A stretch of DNA of 64,000 bases from assembly GCA_015143295.1 (NCBI GenBank), contig CM026557.1, positions 32,187,965-32,251,964 of the forward strand, in the 5' to 3' direction. This document shows, piece after piece, positions 21,726 to 33,000 of the stretch; within the stretch, counting starts at the first letter, position 1; every line of letters begins with the position of its first letter. Below the pieces are notes generated by a model, which saw nothing but the letters and a program-made list of their open reading frames with translations, made no database searches and had not been told where the DNA came from. Source of the DNA: Tetracentron sinense (lineage: Eukaryota; Streptophyta; Magnoliopsida; Trochodendrales; Trochodendraceae). Both the position numbers and the translations under genes were made by a program.

Positions 21726-23076
21726 CTGCAGGTCCAAACTGTTTTGGCCATATCTTTTGACTCGTTCGTCGGATTTCGACAATTCAACTTGCGTTGGGTT
21801 CGTACTTCGAAAATGAACATTTCTAACATTTCGGAATTTCCAATTTCTTCCTTATTTATTAATTGTACTACTTTAAAGGCAAATTAGCTACGAAAGTGCC
21901 ATGTATTAAGCATGAAAAAGTCTGGGGCTCTACATTATTTGTGTCTAAGACTTATGTAAGAAGTCTTCAAAGTATGGTTAGTTAAATGCTCAAATACTTA
22001 GATTGACCACAGGAGCCTAAGACATACATTGGATACTTTTCTAAGACCCTAGGAAATCATGCTAATGGAAAGCCAAAAGACTTAGGAATTCATTCTCATC
22101 ATTAATGTCTTAATCAAGTGAGAAATCAGAGTATTTATTCTGATTTTGTCGATGAATACACAAGGCATCCCTGAATTCGGCGACGAAATTAAGACAAGAA
22201 AGCTACTGTCTTCACTGCCTTTGATCTCGGCGACGAATGAGTTGGGAAACCCAATTTCGTTGATGAAATCATGCGGGGAACTGAAAAACGCTGTAACGGC
22301 TAGTTTTTCAATGACTGTTTTCGTATTAAATGTTTCCCCAACGGCTAGATTGAATTGAGAGCTATAAATTGAGGTCATTTATGAACTAGAAATAATTATT
22401 GAACTAGCATTGATCAAATCATTAACTCTTATCAATTCTCACATATATTTTCACTGTTTCATCATTTTGAGAAACCTAGAAATCCCCAATCTTATCCGAG
22501 CTATTTAACTCCCATTAATTGAGAGATTTCTAAAGTATTGTTTGTCAATCTTATCTAGCTCATATCAGGAGCCTTATTTTGGATTCAAATCTAAATATCA
22601 TTTGTAAAGAAAAGTCAAGAATCGGTGGATTCTTGCAACTGAAGTTATAGCTTCGAAGAAGTCAAAAGAGAGTTTTGCTCTTGCAAGTGAAGGTTCTATC
22701 CTGACTTGGAAGAGAGATTGTAAAGGTTTTATCTTGACCTGCAAGAGGGATTGTAGAGGTTTGATCTCGACTTGTAAGAGAGATTGTAAATGGTTTGGGC
22801 TTCACCTGTGAAGAATTTCATACGAGTAAAATCGTGGTGAATCCTTGAAACGGGAAGCTAAAAGACTGGGACGTAGGCAGGTTTCCGAACCTTGAGAAAA
22901 ATATCTTAGTGTTTGCATTCCTTAACTCTCTCTCTACTATTCTTTATTGTTTAAATTTAAAATTGCTAGTTGCATTCCCTTGTTAATTTTAATTCCGCGA
23001 AATTGATAATTAGATTTTAAATTTACCAAGACCCTAATCACCCCCCCCCCCCTCCAGGGTCAATACTTGGGCAACA

Positions 23077-24081
23077 AACTAGTGAAAACCGCATGACCCG
23101 GAATGAGCCAGTCAACCCGAACGGTTTTCTTTGAACCGGCTGGGTTATGAAAAAGGCTAATTTTGACTATCCATTTCATTCTAAAACTTATGGGCCCATT
23201 ATCCCAAGTAAAAAACTAATTATTAAAAAATTAAGAATTTTAAAACAATATCCAAGAGAAAAGAAAAAATCTACATAGAAAAGTGGAGAGGAGATTAGAG
23301 ATGATGAGGGAGGTCAAATCAAGATGAGGATGAAAACATACTTTTTATGTAGATTAGAAATTGTAATCTAAATTTTTGTAAAATATGTTCTTAATATTTT
23401 CTATATGTTCTTTCTTTATTATTTTTTAATATTTGAGTGAAAAAGTGAGATTAATTTAAAAGAAATTCAATCTTTGAGATCCCTTTTTTTCAATGTATAT
23501 TTTTTAGTGAGAAAGTGAGATATTTTTTCTTTAATCAATGGAATTTTCTTAATGTATTTTGGTTGTAGGAGCTAACCAAGTATTCGTAAAAATATCTAAT
23601 ATAGGTGAGTGTTATACTACTAATTTATACTTTTGATTACTGGCGAATGTTAACAAATCTTCAACTAACATTTTTCAGTACTTTTTTTTACATTTTTGGT
23701 GAAATAGTATAAGTATTTTAGATTTTTTTTTTCAATCTATGAGATCTTTTTTTTTAAATGTATTTTGATTGATTGTAGTAGCTTGGCCTGTCCGGTTTGG
23801 GTTTTAAAACATTGGTAGAAGCCAAACACATGCCTGAACTTTACACTCGAATCAAGCTCAAGCCGAACTCACATGTTCAAGCCAAGCTCGGCTCCAATAC
23901 ATCCCTACTTTCCCTAAAAAAAACAAGCCATATGATGAAGAATATTAGAAGATCCAAGAGAGCACAAATCTGTATCTCCATTTCAAAATACAAACCCAGG
24001 AAGGAAATTGCGTGAGATTGAGCTCCACCCGTTACCTTCAATTGCACCTGACCCAGCACTTGGTCCTTACAGATAACAGTC
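23077..24081 (+). promoter_or_regulatory. Upstream region of ISPE (promoter and 5' UTR)
   Basis: AT-rich sequence with no coding content. Bases 23780-23910 carry GAGCTTGGCTTGAAC-like text (minus strand) ending near CATCCCTA, resembling one end of the hAT-type element inside ISPE intron 3, so a related remnant may lie here. I could not place a TATA box or start site with confidence. Confidence 0.35.
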
Positions 24082-27000
24082 ATGGCTTCCTCCCATTTGC
24101 TCTGTAATCACCTTTATCCATCCTGTAATGGCAGAAAACCCAGCAATTTCCTTAAGGAAAGCAATCTTTCTTCGTTTTGGGGAAATGGGTCTTGTACTTT
24201 TAATCAAAAACCTCAATTTCAAAGAACCCCATCTCTAAGAGCCACCGCTCCTGATTCGAAAACGGGTAGAAAACAAGTTGAGGTACGTTCTTCCCATGTT
24301 GTGTAGTGTGAATTCAAGGTTATGTTATTTCCTCCTTGTTAAATGCAAATTCCGACCGTTTTGTTTGTTGGGTTGGTTGGATTTAGATCGTGTATGATCC
24401 AGATGAAAGGATAAATAGGTTAGCAGATGAAGTCGATATGGATACGAGCCTTTCAAGACTCACTCTGTTTTCTCCTTGCAAGGTAATCAAATATTTTTCT
24501 TAAGCAAAATTGGGTTTTGTGTGCTGCTAGCTATTGGTTTAATTTAAATTGGGTATCTTATGGGGTGCAGATCAATGTTTTCTTGAGAATAACCAGTAAA
24601 AGGGAAGATGGGTTTCATGATTTGGCATCTCTGTTTCATGTAAGTTGATTCAATGTTTGTTTACTGTTTCAGAAATAGTGTTTTGAGTTGTGGACTCAAA
24701 CATAAATAGATAATTAAAGAAACATTCTATGCACATTTTGAATATGGTATTCAGAAGTTTGTTTGTTGTTTGTTTACTTCTAGCTAGGGGTGGGCGCTGA
24801 GCTGCTCAAGCTCGGCTTGATAAAAGATCGGCTCGACTCGACTCGATTTGCTTATTAAACAAGCTTGAACATGCTTTTGAAGCTCATTTAGTAAATGAGC
24901 CAAGCTCAAGCACCTTTGTACTTGGCTCATTAAAAGCTCGGCTCGTTTATATATAATATAAAAAATCAATAATGTATAAATATACAATATATAATAAAAT
25001 TTTGAAAATTTTAATAATATATGTAAATATACTATCAAAATACTTCAATTTATAATTTTTTAATTAATCATATATTATAGGTTTTTTTTAAAAAAATCAT
25101 ATTTTAATTGAGCTCATTAAAAGCTCGAGCTCAATTTCTTAATTTATAAACGAGCCGAACCGAGCTCAAACACCTTCAAAAAACACCTTTCTCGATAAAA
25201 GCTCAGCTCGGCTCAGCTCAGCTCAGCTCAGCTTGATACCCACCCCTACTTCTAGCTCTACTGTCCTCTCCTTCTCTCATTGCATTTTAGGGTAATACTA
25301 ACATATCCACTTTTATGCCTTCAGGTTATAAGTTTAGGAGATAAAATAAAATTCTCCCTGTCCCCAACAAAAACTAAGGATCGGCTATCAACCAATGTGC
25401 CTGGAGTCCCACTTGATGATAGAAATTTGGTGAGATACTTTTGCAATATTTGGAAGTTATTACATTTCGTTTGATTTTCTTTTCTTTTTTCCTTATTTTT
25501 TGAAGTTCATACTTTTGAACCTTCATTTGCAGATTATTAGAGCACTAAACCTTTACAGGAAAAAGACCGGTAGCGACAACTTCTTTTGGGTAACAAAAGA
25601 AAAACAACACAGTTGGAATTATTCTTTGAGAGCCCATAGAATGATGTCCATTTTATTCATATTAACATTGCTTCTTGAAACTGGTTTCGCATTTATCTTC
25701 CTTTCAAAATGTGGACAGATTCATCTCGACAAAAGAGTGCCTACTGGGGCCGGGCTTGGCGGTGGAAGTAGTAATGCTGCGACTGCCTTGTGGGCAGCAA
25801 ATCAATTCAGCAATTGTCTTGCCACTGAAAAGGAACTACAAGAATGGTCGGGTGAGATTGGTTCAGATGTTCCTTTCTTTTTCTCTCATGGAGCAGCCTA
25901 TTGTACCGGTAGAGGTGAGGTATGTCTATAGTGTATTTAAAATTCATTTCAAGGTCGAGTATCATTTACTCCACATGTTATCCTGCTCTATGACTGCACA
26001 AGATATTGAATATTGTTTGAACTGGGTAATGCTTAAAGCCTGTATCAGAGGCCTCTTTTCTTTCTCCTTTCTTTCTTTAAATTTTCCTTCCAGAACCATA
26101 GGATTTAAGTTGGTTAGAACTGAATTTCCCCTGGCTGGTTTTATTCAGACATGTAGAGTCACCCTGTAGATTGTGAATTCTATAAAGTCAAATGAACATT
26201 TACTTAATACATCCTCCCTAAATGAGACCAACAAGTATTGCTTTGGATGAGATTCTCATAAGATAGCAATAAAATCTGCATGGTTATGGAGCAGAATGTT
26301 TGACAATGAAGTAAACATGTTAACAAATCTAGCATAGTTAAGATGGATGAGTGACAAGACTAGGAAGCTCAAAGTTAGAAATAAGGACATTACGAGACTT
26401 AGGAGAAATAAATCACAACTTATAGGAGAGTCGTCTGAGATGGTTTGATCATTTTCATAAGGACTGATTTTCTATGGCTCGTCAACTAAACATGGTTGCA
26501 GAGACTAGCGCACTGAAGGATGTTTTATGCTTCTGTAAGGAGCTTATTTCTTCAACAAAGTAGTGGAAAGCAGTCCAATAGCGATGATTGAGATGTTGAA
26601 TGGGTGGAAAGATAATTTTGGATAGATTGGTATTGGTGGAAGGACATTCAAAAGATTGTCAATCCTATAGGAGTCTTCGTTAACCATATATTCGTAGAAA
26701 GTAATCAATTAGCCAATTGCTTAGCACATGAAGACTGTGATAAAGCATCAAACATAGTCCATTACCATGTAATTGAGCCTGGAGCTAAGCATGCCTATTT
26801 TGGATAAGGTTATAATTTTTAACTCAAGATTGCAATTAGCCTGGACAAAAGCACACAAGTGTTATTTTTTTTAGAGTAAGGATTTTGCATCATCCACTCT
26901 CACTGGGTGGTTCAACAAATTTTTAGAAAAAAGAAAAAGGAGGTCTGACAACATCGGGCTGCTTTGATGCAGGTAGAAGGCTCTAAAAGATTACGGAATG

Positions 27001-30000
27001 ACTGAACAGTACATGTATTGAGGTAGTGAGAATAGATTTATAGTCTTAGGGGTTTAACAGAAGATATGGCCTTAGCTAAGTGGCATAGATACGGACACAG
27101 ATGTCCGAATTTGACACGATGTGTCAAATTCGGCAACCCTAGAAAATAAGATTTGAAGACATAAGAGATATTTTTATTTTTATTTTCAAACAAATTATTA
27201 TATTTAGATATGTATGAAAAATGATATTAGAGATTAAAAAGAGTACAAATTAAATTTAAGAGCGTAAATTATTGCAAACAACACTAAATAAATAAAATTT
27301 ATAATACAAGATATTTTATTCAAAAGTCAATAGAACATACATTAAGTTTTTAATCATAACTACCATGATTAATCTTTTACATGTTTAGTCTATCAAGCAC
27401 TGAATAAGCAATGCTTTACTAGTTGTGAACCTATATATGAACATTATTTTCAGAAAGTATCTTGTATTACAAAATTACAATTCATCAAACGATATAAATT
27501 GGAGTGAATCAAAACAAATTAAGAATTAATTAACAGGAAATGATTCGAAATTCCTTATGCTAATTCTAAAGAGGTATTGCCATATCGATAATAGTATTTC
27601 TAAGAAATGTAAGTCATCTCTGTGGTTTGTCAGTGTTGTGTGTCCACAAGTATTGGCAAGCAAAATGCGCACGACTCGGAAGAGTCCGTGCAACATAGGG
27701 CCTTGGATAGCGGGAATAAAAGAAACTGATACGTGCAGCCGACCCAAATAATAGGGATTGGATGATGATGATGAAATTGAATTATGTAAATCATATCGAA
27801 GTAGATACAATGTACAAGGAACTATTGTTCTTTCTTCTATGGTAGAAATTGAAGACATGAGAGGATCTTTGCTTTTTATGATAACAAAGAAAAAAAATTA
27901 TTCATAAAGAAAAAGGGGAAGAAAAGTAAAAGGAAGCATTGGAAGGAACACAACCTGTTTTCATGGGTTCTTTCTCTACGCCGTCATTCAAATGCAGTCA
28001 TCCTTTTGGTAAAAGCGAGACCATTTCTGCTAGCTGTTGCTCCATTTGATCTTTTGCACCCTCCTTGGGGCTTTTTTGTTAGCCAAGGAGTGGTATCTTC
28101 CTATTTTTCTTTTGTTTATTATTGATCTTGCTTCACTTGTATTCATTTGAAGCATTATTACATATATAGTATATACATTGACTCCTTGCCACAATTTCAG
28201 ACTCAATAATTTACCAGGATATAAGTATTCCATCTGCTACTAACGGACAATATTTTTCTTTGTATCCCAGGGCATCATTCCCTTGTTGTTAAAGTATCAA
28301 TGTATCTGAGTAGAAACCAATCTGTTTCTTATCCTTACCAGTCCTGTCTCCATGGATTTTAGACGCAGCTATCCTTGTCACTGCATTTTAATAGCATAAT
28401 TTCTTATTCCATTCATCAGGTCCCCTCTACCTTTTTTTCTGCTTGTCTGCATTCTTCTCAAATAATCAGTGTCACATGTGTTTGTGTCAGTGTAGTCAAG
28501 GCGTCTAGGCGATGCTTAGGAGATTAGGCCTGGTAGGCAAGGGGCTGCCTAGGCGACGCCCAGGTGATGCCTAGGCGATAAAAATAATTAAATTATATTT
28601 ATATATATTAAATATATTTATATGTAATATTACTATATACATATTATATAAATAATAGATACATAATTAGTTTGAAGTTTTCTAACTTTTAAGGTGATTT
28701 TGAGTATTGACTTTGGATGTTGCTTTTAAAGTTTAAATGCACCACCTATATCTAAGATAGTGTTTTTAGACTTTAAAAAAGGGTTTTAAAATAGGGTTTA
28801 AGAGTTTAAATGATGGTTTTAAAATAGGGTTTAAAATGGGAAATGTTTAACTTAACGCCGTCGTATTCCACTGTAGAGGAATGTGCGGTCCTCATTGGTC
28901 CATGTCCCCCTTTTTAACACCCATCAATTGTGATTAAGATTCATTCATCCCTAGGGTTAAGCAATCTAACCTTAGTTTTTGAAAACAAAATATATTAACC
29001 TTAATTTTCTTAATTTTAACCATAGTTAAAGGGGTATTAAAAGGGACACGTGGACACAACATTTGACTACACAGTCAAATGCGTGGTGGGCTAATCACTA
29101 CCTCATTTAAAATATGATTTAAAAAAGTTTTTTAAATGAATTTTTAAAATAAGATTTTAAAGGAGGGTTGAAAAGAGGGTTTTAAAATATGTTTTTAGAA
29201 AAAAAAATTGCATGGACCGCCTAGCGCCTAGATGCCTAGGCGACAAACAGTGAATTTTACCCGCCTAGAGGGGCGCCTAGGTGGTTGAGGCCCAAAAACG
29301 CCTAGGCGTCGCCTAGGCAACACCTTGACTACACTGGTTTGTGTTCACTTTATTTGCTGTTTTACAAAATGTGAACTTTGCAAACTCTCTGCATGCTGTA
29401 TATGTACCTTTTTAATTATGACATTGAGCATTAAAGTAAGTTATGGTTCTACAGATGCTCCTCGTAGGATCTTTCATTGTGCATCAGTTCTTGAGTGAGA
29501 TCCTCTTTTTATCATCCTGTCCCTTTTTTGATGATTCTCATTATACTGAGCCAGTGGCTCTACTGCTGTTCATATTTAAGTTCCCACCTCTGAGACTCAT
29601 GCTCCACAAGTCTACAGTAGGAACAGACAAACCTGTGGGGTACTTTTCCTTGTATGCTACGTTGGGTATCGATTCAATACGCACTACGTGTGAGATTATC
29701 ATCTGCCTAATGGGTATGGATTTATTATATTAACCATTTATGCACATACTATTTGTCTTCTCTTGCCTCTATAAGCTCCTATCATGAGCCCCAAAGTCTT
29801 AGTGTAGATTTATTGCACTGACAATTTATTACCACATGATTTCTTCTTTGATCATCTGCTTCACTAGTACACATCCAATTGGCACGAATAAACTTGTATA
29901 GTCTTACTATGACTAATCTTAATTGCATTATCAGGATTTTTTTGTATCATTAAATAATTGATTAGTAATTTTACAAGTCAAATTGAGACACCATTATGCC

Positions 30001-33000
30001 TGATCTTATAGTAAAAGGCATTAAATGGAAATTATGTTATTGGATATATGCATGTTATATTTGGGGTATTTTACTAGTCAAAGTGAGACACCATTATGCC
30101 TGATCTTATAATAGAAGGAATTAAATGAAAATTATGTTATTGGATATATGTGTTATATTTGGGGTATGATTAATGAGATACTTGGGGTGTATACGGTTCA
30201 CCAAGTACATTCTCATCGTTAAAGATGGATCAGTTGAAGCTCCCCACCTAAGATTCTACTGGCTCCACCTGATCAACTTCATTACTTGAAAACTGAGGCC
30301 AATAATCTCGAAATAACTCCAATATTGGAAGGTTACCAGTTGGATTTGGTCTATGAGATCTTGTAGGAAAGTGCCTGTTGAGATGGGATATTTCAGACCC
30401 CTGCATTACACCACCTGGACCAATATTCAGAAAAGCACCCCCAGCATTCTAATCATATAACATTAGGTTACATATATATATGAGGAATGCTAAGCATACT
30501 CACCCTTCTTAGATAATAAAACAAATGAATGTGGGGCCCATAAGTGGGCTGACACAAAATAAAACTTATTATCTAAAGAGGGGAGGGTATGGAAACATTT
30601 TGAATTGTGAAAGTATGCTTAGCATTCCTCTCTCTCTCTTTCTCTCTCTCTATATATAATATATATATATATATAAACTCCAATGCATATATAATATGCT
30701 TGACATTTCCAAATAAGATTTTAAAGAATTTCACCTCTAGAATGTTGCTCCGGTTTGTCCAGGTTGTTCAAGATATTCCCCCACCAATACCCTTGGACAT
30801 GCCAATGGTTCTTATAAAGCCCCAACAGGCATGTCCCACGGCTGAAGTATACAAGGTACTGCAACTCTAAGGAAAGTTAATTTATTATCTCCTGCATTGT
30901 CTTATTTTGACCAGTAAGCAATCTTTCTGAGACCAGTCTTGATTTCTTAGCACCTACGGTTGGATCAAACTAGTAAAGTTGACCCTTTAACCTTGCTGGA
31001 GAAGATATCAGGGAATGGAATATCTCAAGATATCTGTATCAACGATTTGGGTATGAATTCATGAAGAAACATAAATTATTTGTCCTTTATGTTTCTTTTT
31101 CTTTTCAGGTTAGTTCAAGACATTCACCCTTTATATTGTGGTCTTTGCAGAGCCTCCTGCATTTGAAGTCCTCCCGTCTCTTAAAAAGTTAAAACAACGT
31201 GTAACCGCAGCTGGTCGTGGACAGTATGATGCTGTTTTTATGTCAGGAAGGTAAGGTAGAATGTGTCATTTCTTAGTCTTTATTTTTCGAACACCTGTAT
31301 AAATTCTTCATTTCATCGCCAGCATTTAGTATAATATTTGATGTCATTTATGATTACTTTTTTTCCCCTTATAGTTGTTGTCTTCATCATTTTCGCACTT
31401 TGAGTAGTTTCTGATGGTCACATTTACCTTGTAACATGTTTTGAACTTTCCCTCTTACCTTTATTTATCGCTTACTTGAGTAAGCTATTATTATTTAAAA
31501 ATGTGTATGGGATTTTTGTCCTCTCTAAATCAGGACCAAGGATAACCCTAAAATAGAAAATGAATTAAATAAATAAATAATGGAGCGGCAACCTATCAGA
31601 ATTCATGGGTTCGATCAATCGATTGGGAACCTTAAATATTGATATTGCAGAATTGAAATTGAGAATAAGGTTTTAGTCACACAGACCTGTGTGATTGACT
31701 AGAAAAGAAATATTTACTCAGGTTGCGAAGTGAACTCTATCATGGTTCTGTGATCGTTGGCAGCGAGATTCATTTGGCCTTTAATTAGTTGGATGTCAAG
31801 AATTCCTTCGTTCATGGAGATCTACAGGAGGAAGTATATATGTCTACTCTACCAAGGTTCAAGCTTCCTAATAGTAAAGGAAAAGTCTTAAGTCGATTTA
31901 TAGTTTGAAACGGTAGCCCCAGGCTTGGTTCGAGAGATCAGTCACGCCGTGATGAGGATGGGTTACTCATAGAATCATGCAGATCACACTCTCGTTGTAA
32001 GACGTCGTTGGCATCTAATTACAACTATACTTGTCTATGTCGATGACTTTGTGGTGGCACGTAATGATTTGTTTAGATATCGAAACGTTGAAAATGTTTC
32101 TAGCACAGGAGTTTGAAGTCAAGGACCTAGGGAGTCTCAAGTGTTTTATGGGTGTAGAGGTGGCTCGCTCTAAGAAGGGCATCTTTATATCACAGAGAAA
32201 GTATTATCTTAGACGGTTAGACTTACTTAAGGATACCGAAAAACTAGGTGTTCAACCTACTAATACTCTGATTGAGTCAAACCATAAGACGAGTTCTAAC
32301 AATGGAAAATTACTTGAAGATAAGGAGATATATCAAAGATTAATTATTCATCTTATTTATCTTTCCCTCACCATGCCATATATTGCATATGTTAGTGTGG
32401 TGAGCCAATTCATGCATGAACTTCGGATCCCTCATTATGAAATTGTTGAGAGGATATTGCATTATTTGATGATTAATCCAGAAAAATGTATACTATTTGT
32501 TATGCATGGACTTCTCCATTTAGAAGCTTATAGAGATGTTGATTGGGCTAGAAATGTTGATGATAGAAGGTCCACTACATGGATTGTATCTTTCTTAAAG
32601 GTAATTTCATAACATGGAGGAGTAAGAAGCAAAGTGCAATGGCCAAGTCTAGTGCAGAAGCTGAGTAAAGGCGATGACCTATAGTGATTGTTGTGGTTGA
32701 AAATCTTCATGACTTAAGAATTTAGAATTTAAGATAGATGTCTTAATGAAATTGTTTTGTAAGCAACAATTAATTGCTCAGAATCCTATTCAGCATGTTC
32801 GTACAAAACACAAAGAGATCGACAAATACTTCATTAGATAGCAAATTATTTCTCAGAATTTGTTTGTTGTTTGTTACATCCAAAAACCAATTTGCTGATA
32901 TTCTCACCCAAGGTGTTGCCAAGACAACCTTAAAATCGGATCTTAGCAAGCTGGGCATGATAGATATCTATGCACAGCTTGAGGGAGAGTGTTGAAATAT

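Larger units (their letters stand above)
19699..21934 (-). mobile_element. Solo LTR, 2236 bp, Tekay-like, TSD TTATT
   Basis: It runs from TGTCGCGACCCGAG to GGGGCTCTACA, flanked by TTATT at 19694-19698 and 21935-21939. It is nested in the copia LTR. It has the hairpin at 20133-20151 (434 bases from the terminus), a tandem array, a minus-strand TATA (CCTATATAGG at about 21468) and a palindrome cluster, in the same order as the other Tekay-like LTRs. No coding region is present. Confidence 0.9.
19300..23076 (+). mobile_element. 3' LTR of a copia element, interrupted by a solo LTR
   Basis: It starts TGTTAGCCTCAAGG right after the polypurine tract and ends CTTGGGCAACA at 23076. Without the 2236-bp insertion the LTR is about 1.54 kb. 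A related LTR followed by a primer-binding site is at 50580-52007, which fixes the LTR end. It contains a TATA-like box at 22362 (GAGCTATAAATTGAG) and weak palindromes with GTCGATGA and GGCGACGA at 22146-22270. Confidence 0.8.

Noticed and set aside
22082..22378. A 98-aa minus-strand frame and its plus-strand partner
   Set aside because: They lie in the copia LTR around the weak palindromes; no protein-like features.
25675..26169. A 164-aa plus-strand frame overlapping ISPE exon 6
   Set aside because: It is out of frame with the exon and runs into the intron; the GHMP motif is in the other frame.
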